Source: Streptomyces prunicolor NBRC 13075 (lineage in GTDB: Bacteria > Actinomycetota > Actinomycetes > Streptomycetales > Streptomycetaceae). Taken from it: a stretch of 64,000 bases of DNA. The stretch lies in assembly GCF_000367365.1 (NCBI RefSeq), contig NZ_BARF01000094.1:62001-126000 (forward strand), written 5' to 3'. The notes beneath the pieces were generated by a model. The model made no database searches. It saw nothing but the letters and a program-made list of their open reading frames with translations, and was not told the origin of the DNA. Position 1 is the stretch's first letter, and each line of letters begins with the position of its first letter. The position numbers were made by a program, and so were the translations under genes. This document shows, in pieces, positions 17,340-26,700 of the stretch.

Positions 17340-19028
17340 TCAGAGGACGCCGGCGAACCGGAGGAAGTCCGCGATCGTGCGCACCGGTCGGCCGTTCGGG
17401 AGCAGGACGCCCTGTGCCGGGCTCCAGCTCGTCCGGTTGGCGTACGAACCGGGGTCCTTGCGGATCTGGCCGATGATGGTCTCGGCGACGATACGGCTGC
17501 CGACCTCGCCCAGTCGGCGGCCCAACTCCCGTACCTCGGCCTCCTTCAGGATGTAGAACCAGAGCGGGGTCCTGTCGAGCAGGCCGGCCGATCCCAGGGC
17601 GTTCTTGACCCCGTCGCTGCTGTCCTGTTCGAGTTCCGCGCGGCTGAGGGGTGCGACGTCGAGCGCCTCGGCCACCGCCTGTCCGGTGGGGGCGGCCAGC
17701 CGGTAGCCGCGCAGGAGGTTGCGCTGGGCGAGGTGCTTGAGCAGTTTCTTGATCCGCTCGGCCAGGCCCGGGTCGTTGCCCTCGCCGCGCAGGTCGGCGA
17801 GCGGTGGCGCGAGCCTGGTGTCGATGAGCCGGGCGAAGCGGTTGGCGAACTGGCTGTTCTTGTCGACCATCCGGTCCCACTCCGCCGGCCAGTTCGACGG
17901 GAGCGTCGTCAGCCCGCCGGCGAAACCGCCTTTGCCGGTGAACTGGAAGAGCTGGTCCAGGGTGGACACGGGCGCCCTGTCGCCCGGGCGGCCGAAGTTG
18001 CGGTTCCAGTCGTAGGCGCCGCGCACCATGCTGTGGCCGAAGCGGAAGGCCGCCACCGAGAACTCGATCGGCATGTAGGTGCCGCGACGGTCCAGGTCGA
18101 GCAGGTTCCCCTCCGCGGTGTCCACGAGGTCGACGACGTCGGGGCGCGCCACGGTGCGCAGATAGTCGTGCACGCTCAACCACTGGTAGGTCCACCGGGT
18201 GAGGTCCCTGGCCCGTCGGAAGATCTCGACGTCCGACTCGAACTCGGGCTCGTTGTCGCGCACCCAGTCGACCGCCGCGTTGTGGAACCGCAGGAAAGCG
18301 ACATGCAGTTGGGCCACCACGAGGTTCTCGTCGTTGCGTGTGTCGCCGACGAGCGGGGTGCGGTCGGTCTTGCGCGGCAGATCCCGTTGGTTGTCGTCGA
18401 CCGGCGGGATCAGCGCGCCCACAGCGGCGGGAACCGGCGCGAGCAGGCCCAGCCGGAACTTGATCCCGTCGTAGGGAACGGCGTCCTGGCCCGCCACCGG
18501 CGCCGTGAACGGCCCGTCGCCGTAGACCGAGTCGAGGTTCAGCGTGGGGACCCGCAGGTTCTGCAGCTTCTCGACCACCTCGTCCGGCGGCACGGGCGGC
18601 AGGTTCTCATCGGTGATGTTGATCACCAGATCGCGGTCGGTCGCGGCCGTCAGGTCGTGGTCGATGAACTGGCCCCAGTAGGTGTAGATCGGCGGAATCG
18701 GCGAGTTGAGCGCCGGGTCGGCCACCTCGTCCGGGGTCTCCACGATCGCCGAGCCCAGTGCGAGCAGGGCTTTGACGACCTTGGCGACGTCGTCGTTCGG
18801 CAGGTGGTTGTCCGGGAACTTCTTCGCGAGGTCGGGGAACAAGTAGTCGAAGGAAGTGGTGCCCACGTGCGCCGCGTCGTCGGTGGACTCCTGAACCACC
18901 GTGCTGCGCGTGCTGAGGCTCTCCTGGGTCTGGGCGGTCTTCTCCGCCTCGTCCGCACTGTCGAGAATCGCGTGTCCGCCGTGCGTGAGGTTCGTGATCA
19001 CTCGCCGGAACTGTCCCTGCTCAGCCAT
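17340..19028 (-). CDS. animal-type haem peroxidase (myeloperoxidase-cyclooxygenase superfamily)
   Basis: A 562-residue bacterial member of the animal haem peroxidase superfamily. Seen in order: Y-W-G-Q-F-I-D-H-D with the Asp/His pair of the distal side (D123, H124); G-D-T-R-N-D-E with distal Arg 231 and Glu 234 (the haem-linking Glu in mammalian enzymes); and A-F-R-F-G-H-S with proximal His 332. No signal peptide or membrane segment is seen. The family oxidises halides or organic substrates with hydrogen peroxide; the substrate here is unknown. The next gene downstream is the protease-hydrolase fusion, then OsmC, all on one strand, suggesting an oxidative-stress or chemical-defence module. 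Confidence 0.9.
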   Translation of the reverse strand: MAEQGQFRRVITNLTHGGHAILDSADEAEKTAQTQESLSTRSTVVQESTDDAAHVGTTSFDYLFPDLAKKFPDNHLPNDDVAKVVKALLALGSAIVETPDEVADPALNSPIPPIYTYWGQFIDHDLTAATDRDLVINITDENLPPVPPDEVVEKLQNLRVPTLNLDSVYGDGPFTAPVAGQDAVPYDGIKFRLGLLAPVPAAVGALIPPVDDNQRDLPRKTDRTPLVGDTRNDENLVVAQLHVAFLRFHNAAVDWVRDNEPEFESDVEIFRRARDLTRWTYQWLSVHDYLRTVARPDVVDLVDTAEGNLLDLDRRGTYMPIEFSVAAFRFGHSMVRGAYDWNRNFGRPGDRAPVSTLDQLFQFTGKGGFAGGLTTLPSNWPAEWDRMVDKNSQFANRFARLIDTRLAPPLADLRGEGNDPGLAERIKKLLKHLAQRNLLRGYRLAAPTGQAVAEALDVAPLSRAELEQDSSDGVKNALGSAGLLDRTPLWFYILKEAEVRELGRRLGEVGSRIVAETIIGQIRKDPGSYANRTSWSPAQGVLLPNGRPVRTIADFLRFAGVL

Positions 19029-19321
19029 CCCGTGTCCCTTCCAGGTCTAGGAACACGCGAGCATTCCCGAACGCTCGCACCACGGCTTCGGGGAACTCCC
19101 TGCCTCCGCCTCGGACATGTGCTTCTGCCCTCCTGAGCAGCACGCACGCCGGAACGCCTACGTCACCTGCCCCGCCCGCGGCGCCGGATGCACCGGCAGG
19201 TCCTACGCGTCATGGGCCCACCGCACGGACAGCACCGTACGGAGACCGTCGTAGGACCGTCCCGACCCCTCACGCCGATCGCCCTCCCGGGGGCACTCTG
19301 GAGACATGACGGAACGCCGCA

Positions 19322-22234
19322 ATGGAGCGGCGGGTGTACGGGGGCGTCATGGAAGAAACAGCGATGACCGACGTGCCGGCGGTTGGAGTGGCATACGAAC
19401 CGGTCCGCGTACCGGGCGACTCGGGTGCGCACGGGCGGCATTGTGTCACCGGGCCGGACGAGGTGCCGTCTGTCCCGGGAGCCGTGGGCCTCGTCGGCCG
19501 GCGTGCCGAACGGGATCTGGTGAACGGTCTGGTGGACGCCCTGCCGCAGCGGGGCGGCGCGCTGCTGCTGAGCGGTGAACCGGGGATCGGCAAGACCACG
19601 GTGCTGCGCCACGCGGCCGCCCGCGGCGAGGGCGCCCGGGTGTTGTGGGCCTGCGGAGTGGAGTCGGAGGCCGTGCTGCCGTACGCGGTGATCGCAGATG
19701 TGCTGCTGCCGTTCCGCCACCACTTCGACGAGTTGCCTTCGGCCCAGCGCAGAGCCGTCGAGGGCTGTCTCGCGCTCACGGACGTGGCCGAGTCGAACCC
19801 GTACGCGGTGTGCGCGGGCGCGCTCGGCGTGCTGACCGCGGCCGGGGAGGAATGGCCGCTGCTGGTCCTCGTCGACGACGTGCACTGGGCCGATCCCTCC
19901 TCGCGCCAGGTCCTGCAGTTCGTGGCCCGGCGGCTGGCCACGGAGCGCGTGGCCCTGGTCATGGCGACGCGCGGAGGGCAGGCGGAGGACGGGATCCAGG
20001 AGTGCGTGCCGCACACCACGCTCGGGCCGCTGACGGACGACGAGTGCTGGACGCTGTTACGGCGGCAGGCGCTCGACCGGGCGGATCGGGCGGCGGACCG
20101 GATCGTACGGCTGGCGAACGGCAATCCCCTGGTCCTGGTGGAGTACGCGGCGGCGCTCGCCCGGACCCGCGCGTGCGGAGCGGTGCCGTGGGACGACTCG
20201 TGGGAGGCGCCCGGGCCGCTGGTGGAGCGGGCGTGGCGCGGAATGCTGCGCGTGCTGCCGGCGCGCAGCCGGGAGGCACTGCTGTACGTCGCCGCCGGCC
20301 GGACCCCGCAATGGCCACTGCTGCAACGGGTGTTGGCGTCGGAAGGACTCACGACCGCCGATCTGGACGCGGCCGAGGCGGCCGGGCTGGTGCGGATGCG
20401 GGACGGCGCCTGCGAGCTGCGGCATCCCGTGCTGCGGCCGGTGGTCCTGGGGCAGTGCGCCACGGTCCGGCGGCTGGAGGTCTACCGGAGGCTGGCCACG
20501 CTGACTTCGGGCGAGCTGCAGACCTGGTACCTGGCCGCCGCCGCTCCCGGTCCGGACGAGTCGGTCGCCGCGCGCCTGGTGTCCGATGCCCGACAGGCTC
20601 GGCAGCGCGGGGCGTTGGCGGCCGCCGCGCCCGGCTGGCGACGTGCCGCCGAGTTGTCACCGGATCCCGCGGACGCGGCCCGCCGGTTGTTCGAGGCCGC
20701 GCACGACGCCTTCTACGGCGGTACGGCGCGCGACGCCGCCGAGTGGTGCGAACAGGCCCTGTCGCACAGCCGGGACCCGTTGCTCACCGCGGACATCGAG
20801 TTCCTGCGCGGCCAGGCCTGCACCTGGCTCGGGGATCCGGGCCGCGCGCACCAGTTGCTGGTCGGCGCCGCCCGCACGGTGGAGTCGGTGGACCCCGCAC
20901 GTGCCTCTCAGCTGTACGGGGCCGCGGTGGTGCCCGCGACGATGGACGGGCGGATACGCGAGGCGTGCGACATCGCCGCACGCTGCGAGGAACTGGCGGA
21001 CGGCACCCGTGGCATCCAGCGCCGGCAGGCCGGTGTCATGCGCGCCCGGGCGCAGGTTCTGGGCGGCGACGTGCGCGAAGGCCGTTCGACTCTGCTCGCG
21101 TTGCTGGAGGAGACGCGCGGCCGGACGGGTCCCGAGGAACGTCAGGTGACGATGGAGATCGCGCAGGGCCTGTCCTGGACCGACGAGGGAGACCTCGCCC
21201 GCCGGGTGCTGGACACGGTGATCGAGGGGATGCGCCGCGACCACTCCCCTGCCCTCCTGCCGTACGCGCTGCTGGCGCGGGGCCAGGTGGAGATGTGGTC
21301 GCGCTGGCCGCTGGCTCGCGCGGACACCACCGAGGCGCTGCGCTGGGCCGAGGAGTTCGGGCATCTGGCGATGACGGGGTACGCGCTGGTCCAGCTCGCG
21401 CGACTGGACGCCCTGCGCGGCGATTTCGCGGACTGCCAGGAGCGTGTGGCGCAGTACGAGCGCTGGTGCGGCGGCCGACTGCGCGGCCTGGCCCTGTTCG
21501 CCCGCGGTGCGCTCGGTACGGCCGCGCTCGCCGCCGGTGATCCGGAGGCGGCGCGTACGCACCTGGAGGCGGCGTTCGCCCTGGCGGAGGAGACGGGGCT
21601 GGTCAATCCCTGCCTCATGCCGTGGGTGGCCGACCTCGCCGAGGCCTGTCTGCGGACGGGGGCGAGGGAAGGGGCCGTCGCCGTCGCGGACTGGCTGCGG
21701 GAGCGCGAGGCGGCGACCGGTCTGGCCTGGCCGGCCGCCGCGCACGCCCGCTGCCGGGTGCTGCTCGCGCGGTCCGCCGAGGAGGCCGCCGACTGGCTGG
21801 CCGTCGCGGAACGCGTCCATGCGGACAAGGAGATGACCTTCGAGTCGGCTCGGACCCGGCTCGTCGGCGGAGAGGCGCTGCGCCGGTTCAGGCGGCCGTC
21901 CGCGGCACGGGAACCGCTGCTGCTCGCGCAGCGGACGTTCACCGTGCTGGGCGCCGTTCCGTGGGCGGTCCGTGCCGAGGCGGAGGTCGCGGCGGCCGGG
22001 CACCGCTCCGCCGTCCACGGGAACGAACCGCCCGCGGTGGCCCTGCTCACGCCGCAGGAACTGCAGGTGGCGCGGGCCATAGGTGAGGGCCTCAGCAACG
22101 TGGAGGCGGCCGCGTCGCTCTTCCTCTCCCGCAAGACGATCGAGGCGCATCTCACCCGGGTCTACCGGAAGTTGGGCGTCCGCTCCCGCTCGGACCTGGC
22201 CCGCTGCCTGGCTCGTGCCGGGGTCACCGGGTAG
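19322..22234 (+). CDS. large LuxR-family regulator with AAA-type ATPase domain (LAL)
   Basis: About 970 residues. Walker A is L-S-G-E-P-G-I-G-K-T-T (about 84-93) and Walker B is L-L-V-L-V-D-D-V-H-W-A-D. A long helical, TPR-like middle follows, and the C-terminal LuxR helix-turn-helix begins L-T-P-Q-E-L-Q-V-A-R-A-I and includes S-R-K-T-I-E-A-H-L-T-R-V-Y. LAL proteins are ATP- or ligand-responsive activators of catabolic or secondary-metabolite genes. Starts at 19322, 19349 (after GGGGG) and 19364 are all possible; the sequence does not decide. The 293 bases upstream show no feature I can name. No target can be assigned. Confidence 0.88.
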   Translation: MERRVYGGVMEETAMTDVPAVGVAYEPVRVPGDSGAHGRHCVTGPDEVPSVPGAVGLVGRRAERDLVNGLVDALPQRGGALLLSGEPGIGKTTVLRHAAARGEGARVLWACGVESEAVLPYAVIADVLLPFRHHFDELPSAQRRAVEGCLALTDVAESNPYAVCAGALGVLTAAGEEWPLLVLVDDVHWADPSSRQVLQFVARRLATERVALVMATRGGQAEDGIQECVPHTTLGPLTDDECWTLLRRQALDRADRAADRIVRLANGNPLVLVEYAAALARTRACGAVPWDDSWEAPGPLVERAWRGMLRVLPARSREALLYVAAGRTPQWPLLQRVLASEGLTTADLDAAEAAGLVRMRDGACELRHPVLRPVVLGQCATVRRLEVYRRLATLTSGELQTWYLAAAAPGPDESVAARLVSDARQARQRGALAAAAPGWRRAAELSPDPADAARRLFEAAHDAFYGGTARDAAEWCEQALSHSRDPLLTADIEFLRGQACTWLGDPGRAHQLLVGAARTVESVDPARASQLYGAAVVPATMDGRIREACDIAARCEELADGTRGIQRRQAGVMRARAQVLGGDVREGRSTLLALLEETRGRTGPEERQVTMEIAQGLSWTDEGDLARRVLDTVIEGMRRDHSPALLPYALLARGQVEMWSRWPLARADTTEALRWAEEFGHLAMTGYALVQLARLDALRGDFADCQERVAQYERWCGGRLRGLALFARGALGTAALAAGDPEAARTHLEAAFALAEETGLVNPCLMPWVADLAEACLRTGAREGAVAVADWLREREAATGLAWPAAAHARCRVLLARSAEEAADWLAVAERVHADKEMTFESARTRLVGGEALRRFRRPSAAREPLLLAQRTFTVLGAVPWAVRAEAEVAAAGHRSAVHGNEPPAVALLTPQELQVARAIGEGLSNVEAAASLFLSRKTIEAHLTRVYRKLGVRSRSDLARCLARAGVTG

Positions 22235-22262
22235 CGGGCCGGCCGGCTCCCCACCGGACGGT

Positions 22263-24176
22263 TCAGGAGACCTGCGAGGCGTCGACCAGGACCACCCGGT
22301 GGTTGTACTGGACGGTGTAGTACTTGGCCGCGCCGGTGACATAGGTGTCGCCCGAGACGAAGAAGTCGTCGGCGCTGACCGGCGGTTGGGTGGCGACGTA
22401 GGCCTGGCCCGCCGGGAAGGCGTAGACGGTCAGGGGCTTCTGGGTGGACGGGGACAGGCCGGAGGGATACTCCGACGCCTGCGGGTAGCCGGAGCCGTAC
22501 AGGCTCGCGGCCTGGTCGCCGGAGTGGAGGACCGTGGCGCCGGGCGCGGCACAGGTGTTGACGCCGCGTGGGTTGTGGAACCACACCTTCGCGCCGCTGA
22601 ACCAGATGGCGGTCCAGTCGCCGTCGACGTCGGCGACCACGAACTGCTGGCCGGCCTGGACAGTGCTGCCCCAGTCGTGGATCGAGTCGGTGCCCGCGCT
22701 CGCGCCCGGGTGGATGGCCGGGTCGGCGAACAGGGGCGCGTCCGCGCTCGGGGCGGTGCGCACCGGAAGGAAGTTGGCGGGCGCGGTGTTCTCGGTGCAC
22801 TCGGTGGTGGCGCCCGTGGGGTCGTCGGCCGGGCAGACCTGGACGGTCTGTTCGTTGGTCGCGAACTCGGGGCTGATGGTGACCGCCGAACCCACCCTCG
22901 GGACACGGCGGGCGGCGCTGTCCGCGTGTGCCGCCCTCGTCGGGGCGACCATGTCCATGAACGCGGTCCAGTCCCAGTAGGGGCCGGGGTCCCAGTGCAT
23001 GCCCCGCACGTAACTGTCCTGCGGGCCGGGCACGTTGTCGTGGCCGATGATGTGCTCGCGGTCGAGCGGGATGTCGTACTTCGCGGCGAGGTACTTCACG
23101 AGATCGGCCGTCGCCTGGTACTGCGCCTGCGAGTACCAGGTGGCACCGTGCGCGGCGTAGCCCTCGTGCTCGATGCCGACGGAGTGCATGTTGAACCAGT
23201 AGTTGCCGGCGTGGAACGCGATGTCCTTGGCGTGCGTCATCTGCGTGACGGCCGCGTCCGAGGCCCGCATGACGTAGTGCGCCGAGTCACCGGACCCCGC
23301 CGTCTGGAACGTCTTGATCGCGGCGTCGTACGACGACTCGGTGTCGTGCAGGACGATGTACTTGATCTGCACTCCGTCGTCCGGCCGGCCCGCCACCTGC
23401 CCGTTGGAGGCGGCCGCGGCGAGGAAGGTGCAGTCGACCGTGGGCGGGCACTCGGTGTCGGTGGCCGTCACGGCGGCTTTCAGCTTCAGCTCGGACAGTT
23501 GCCCCGTCTCGGGGTGGACCGCGCGCTGCGCCGCGAGGCGGACGTGCTGCCCATCGACCGTCGTCCGCGAGGCACCCGAGGACACGGTCGTGAAGACACG
23601 GTCGGCGAAGAGCTGCGCGGCCTTCCTGTCCGACGACTGGCTGTACTTGGCCACCGCTCCGTACCAGTCGGCCGGATCGGCGGAGCTCTTCCCTTTCAAC
23701 TCCCTCTGGTACGAGGCGAGTAGGGCGGCACCGGCGCGGATGTTCTCGCGGTCGTCGGTACGCAGCTTCGCCGCCGGGGTGCCGGTGAGGTCGGCCGCCG
23801 CGTCGAGGGTGTGCAGGGCCGGGTCCGCCGTCAGCGCGGCGAGGTCACCTCGGCCGACGGCACCCGTCGCGCCCCCGGACACCATCTTCGCGGTGACGTC
23901 CATCAGGTTCATCGGGCCGTATCCGCCCGAGGTGTTGTAGTGCCCGTCGTGGTCGTCCCACTGCGACTCCTGGTACGACACGGCCAGGAGCACGGGCAGC
24001 GGTACGCCGAACTCCTTGGCCGCGTCGGTGAAGGAGGCCTGCCGGTCGGCGCCCGGGGGCTGCGCGGCCTGCGCCGTCGACGGCAGAACGGCGAAACAGC
24101 CCGCGGCGACGGCGCCGCCGGCCAGGATCGCGGCCAGCAACTTCCGGGGTGATCTTCTACGCGAGGATTGCTGCAA
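22263..24176 (-). CDS. secreted N-acetylmuramoyl-L-alanine amidase with SLT-like N-terminal domain
   Basis: About 637 residues from a TTG at 24176 (GGAAG four bases upstream); an ATG at 24275 would add 33 residues unlike a signal peptide. The N-terminus (S-R-R-R-S-P-R-K then a hydrophobic run to A-Q-A-A) is a Sec or Tat signal. Residues after it, V-S-Y-Q-E-S-Q-W...G-G-Y-G-P-M-N-L-M, resemble the catalytic Glu region of lytic transglycosylases. The Amidase_2 domain follows: Y-I-V-L-H-D-T-E, G-I-E-H-E-G and H-I-I-G-H-D-N-V-P-G supply zinc-binding His and catalytic residues. The C-terminal third looks like SH3-type wall-binding repeats. It probably cleaves peptidoglycan outside the cell. The transglycosylase assignment is inference. 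Confidence 0.85.
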   Translation of the reverse strand: MQQSSRRRSPRKLLAAILAGGAVAAGCFAVLPSTAQAAQPPGADRQASFTDAAKEFGVPLPVLLAVSYQESQWDDHDGHYNTSGGYGPMNLMDVTAKMVSGGATGAVGRGDLAALTADPALHTLDAAADLTGTPAAKLRTDDRENIRAGAALLASYQRELKGKSSADPADWYGAVAKYSQSSDRKAAQLFADRVFTTVSSGASRTTVDGQHVRLAAQRAVHPETGQLSELKLKAAVTATDTECPPTVDCTFLAAAASNGQVAGRPDDGVQIKYIVLHDTESSYDAAIKTFQTAGSGDSAHYVMRASDAAVTQMTHAKDIAFHAGNYWFNMHSVGIEHEGYAAHGATWYSQAQYQATADLVKYLAAKYDIPLDREHIIGHDNVPGPQDSYVRGMHWDPGPYWDWTAFMDMVAPTRAAHADSAARRVPRVGSAVTISPEFATNEQTVQVCPADDPTGATTECTENTAPANFLPVRTAPSADAPLFADPAIHPGASAGTDSIHDWGSTVQAGQQFVVADVDGDWTAIWFSGAKVWFHNPRGVNTCAAPGATVLHSGDQAASLYGSGYPQASEYPSGLSPSTQKPLTVYAFPAGQAYVATQPPVSADDFFVSGDTYVTGAAKYYTVQYNHRVVLVDASQVS

Positions 24177-24359
24177 GGATCTTCCCTTGTACGTAGTGCC
24201 CTGATGTGTGGGTAGTGCTTGACGGGCATGGAGTGCCCTGCCGCAGACGTGCGGGGCGACGCCTGCCCGAACCACTATGCGGAAGCTTCCACCATCACCG
24301 GCCGGACTTCACAACTCCCGCAGGTAGCAGGCGAGTCGGCGTCTCTGGCGCGCCCTCCC

Positions 24360-25433
24360 CTACGGCGAATTGGGCGGAGGGGGCTGAGACGAGGGCAGTT
24401 GGGGGACGGGAGGTTCCGTCTGCTTGAGGCGGCCGTACACCGCGTCGAACGTGAAACCGGAGACGAAGCCCACCGTCAGCACGAAGAACAACAGCCGCCT
24501 GACTCCATCACCCGCCAACGTCTCGGGAGAGGCGGCGAGTTGAGCGGAGACGAAGAGCAGGAAGGAGATGGCTCCCGCGGACATGCCGAGGGCGGCCGTC
24601 CGGGCCCACTGTTCTCCCTGATCGAAGGTGTTGCGCATGATGGCACCGGCCGTGCCCGTGGCGAGGGCGCCCACGATGAGGGCGGTCAGGTTGACCGGAG
24701 CGTTCGAGTCGAAGGAGTACGCGAGCGGGATCATGCCCAGACCGAGGCAGAGGAGCATCAGGCCCAGGATGATGCCGAGCGCGTTGGACCAGGCGGCACC
24801 GCGTCGGGCACGGGCCTGCTGTCGGTCCCGGGCCTCTCTGCGCCGGGCCTGGGCGAGCAGCGACTCGATCAGGCGGGGCGCTGTGTCCGCGCGCCATTCC
24901 GCGCCCATGAAGGACACTTCCGCAGCGCTGGCGTCGTGGGGGACGCGGTTCATGATGTCCCATACTTTGCGCGCCGCTCCGCCGAAGGCGGCCACCGGGT
25001 ACAGCGGGATACCGAATGCGAGGCAGACCAGCCCGGTCACAAAGGTCGACCGGCCACCGCCTATGAGGACAACGCCGTGCACCTCACGGAGCGAGCGGTA
25101 GTAACTGATCTCCCAGTCGTCGCCGGTCTCAAAACGAGTGTCGAACACCTCGGGTTTTTCCGCCAGCATCGGGAAATTCGTCTCGCCGTCTCCGTACGGG
25201 GGCCGGACCTGAATCGATCCGTGCCGAATGTCTCCGTGCGAGACATATCCGGTGACGACACTGCCCTCCACGAATTGCGCCTCGCTCGAATAGACCACGA
25301 GATCGCACTCCGCTTCGGCCAGCGCTCTGCCGATCTGTTCGCCGGCCCGGGGCACGTTCCCCACATGGGCGACGGGTTGCTGATAGGCGCGCGCAGGATC
25401 GGCGCTGCCCACGACCGCGATCAGTTTTCGCAT
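24360..25433 (-). CDS. SLOG/LOG-like nucleotide-sensor domain fused to four membrane helices
   Basis: About 357 residues. The N-terminal 190 form a Rossmann-like domain: start L-I-A-V-V-G-S-A-D, then E-V-H-G-V-V-L-I-G-G-G-R-S-T-F and G-I-P-L-Y-P-V-A-A-F-G-G, a layout resembling the LOG/SLOG superfamily (Gly-rich G-G-x-x-T loop). A basic linker (R-R-R-E-A-R-D-R-Q-Q-A-R) leads to four hydrophobic segments (about 220-243, 250-273, 285-306, 317-339) and a proline-rich tail. SLOG domains sense nucleotide signals in defence proteins such as Thoeris ThsA, and membrane segments are common killing effectors. It is divergent from a TIR gene 252 bases away. The SLOG call is by pattern only; a LOG- or deoxyribosyltransferase-like enzyme is the alternative. 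Confidence 0.6.
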   Translation of the reverse strand: MRKLIAVVGSADPARAYQQPVAHVGNVPRAGEQIGRALAEAECDLVVYSSEAQFVEGSVVTGYVSHGDIRHGSIQVRPPYGDGETNFPMLAEKPEVFDTRFETGDDWEISYYRSLREVHGVVLIGGGRSTFVTGLVCLAFGIPLYPVAAFGGAARKVWDIMNRVPHDASAAEVSFMGAEWRADTAPRLIESLLAQARRREARDRQQARARRGAAWSNALGIILGLMLLCLGLGMIPLAYSFDSNAPVNLTALIVGALATGTAGAIMRNTFDQGEQWARTAALGMSAGAISFLLFVSAQLAASPETLAGDGVRRLLFFVLTVGFVSGFTFDAVYGRLKQTEPPVPQLPSSQPPPPNSP

Positions 25434-25685
25434 GATTCCCTCCCCTGCTTCCCTCCCCGGAAACTTCTCCAGAGTGCCAGATGAATCCGCGCTCTTTAAG
25501 TCTGTTTTGTGCCGAACGCTCCGAAAATGGGCGAGCCAAAGGCCTGTTCGGGCCTGGATCAGTACGGACGCGCCAGTGCGGGCGCCGGTCCCGGGCCCGG
25601 CACCGATGCCTCTGAGACTCGCGGCCGCGGCACTGTGTGCGGGATGTGGGGCGCGGACACATGGGGCTGCTGCCACACTCGTGCT

Positions 25686-26603
25686 GTGACAGTAGGCCGG
25701 ACATATGTCTTCATCGGTTCCGCCCAGAAGGACCGTCAGCATCTCGCAGCTCTTCGTCGACATCTGACCGGTCTGATCGAGGAGGGTCTGATCGAGGTAT
25801 TCGACGTTGAGAGGATCATCCCCGGTGAGCCGAGAAAACAGGTACTGCTGAGCCGGCTGGAGTCGGCGGACATCGTCGTCCTTCTCGTCTCAGCAGATTT
25901 CGTGAGCTCAGCTTCCTGCCGCGCGACCATTTTGGAGCCTGCCCTGGTCAGGCACAATGCACGTCAGTGCGTCATCGTCCCGGTCAATCTCGGCCCGGTC
26001 GATCTCGGCGACGACAATCCACTCGGCAAACTCCAGCACATCCCAGCAGATCGCCCCATCGTCGACTGGCGATCCCCGTCCAGAGACAAGGCCTGGATGG
26101 CCGTGACAAGTCACCTGAGAGCCCGCGTGAAAGAGCATCAGCAGTCGCTGCCGTCGAGGAGTAACGTCTCTGCTCCTTCACCCCCGGACCAGGACCAGGA
26201 CGCGATCGTCCTCGACCTCTCGGCGCGGCTCTCCGCGAGGAGGGCGGTCGACAGGCAGCGCCCCACAGGGAATGGCGGCGGGGACCGGTCGACGACTCAC
26301 GGACCAACGGCTCACGGAAGCTGGGACGAGGTGAGGCGAGTGCTGGACACCACCCGGTTCGACGGGACCGACTGGCGGACCTGGACCCTGAGTACATCGG
26401 CGCTGAGAGCAGAACTGGCACGCCCCCGCGCCCCTCACCCCCACACCCCGGACCGCGTGCACGCCCTCGTCGACGAGATCAGACGCATGCTCGACAGAGC
26501 CACCTCGCCGAACTCCCCATCCGCCACGGTCACTCAGGCTCAAACCGAATGTGAGAGGTTGAGGAGCTGGCTGGCCGATCTTCTGGCCGCCGACAAGGGC
26601 TGA
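25686..26603 (+). CDS. TIR-domain protein (TIR1)
   Basis: About 305 residues from the GTG at 25686, where homology to TIR domains starts (T-Y-V-F-I-G-S-A-Q-K-D); longer in-frame starts encode a Gly/Ala-rich leader. TIR features: V-F-D-V-E-R-I-I-P-G-E, then L-E-S-A-D-I-V-V-L-L-V-S-A-D-F-V-S-S-A-S-C, with Glu 84 at the usual catalytic NADase position, and V-P-V-N-L-G-P-V-D. The C-terminal 150 residues are low-complexity, then helical, and not recognised. Bacterial TIRs cleave NAD+ or make cyclic ADP-ribose-type signals. No ribosome-binding site is obvious, so the mRNA may be leaderless. The neighbouring SLOG-membrane protein is its likely partner. Confidence 0.85.
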   Translation: MTVGRTYVFIGSAQKDRQHLAALRRHLTGLIEEGLIEVFDVERIIPGEPRKQVLLSRLESADIVVLLVSADFVSSASCRATILEPALVRHNARQCVIVPVNLGPVDLGDDNPLGKLQHIPADRPIVDWRSPSRDKAWMAVTSHLRARVKEHQQSLPSRSNVSAPSPPDQDQDAIVLDLSARLSARRAVDRQRPTGNGGGDRSTTHGPTAHGSWDEVRRVLDTTRFDGTDWRTWTLSTSALRAELARPRAPHPHTPDRVHALVDEIRRMLDRATSPNSPSATVTQAQTECERLRSWLADLLAADKG

Positions 26604-26700
26604 GGTCCCGTCTCATGGCCGCCGCGGCATTCCAGGACGCTCGGCGGGCAGGCGCGTAAAAGCAATACAGCATCTGGATGAGCTGAGCCGACTCTCGTCG

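Noticed and set aside
17212..18195. N-terminal extension of the protease-hydrolase fusion to 991 residues
   Set aside because: The extra residues lie antisense-frame over the peroxidase gene, are Arg/Pro-rich and would cross the terminator at 17273.
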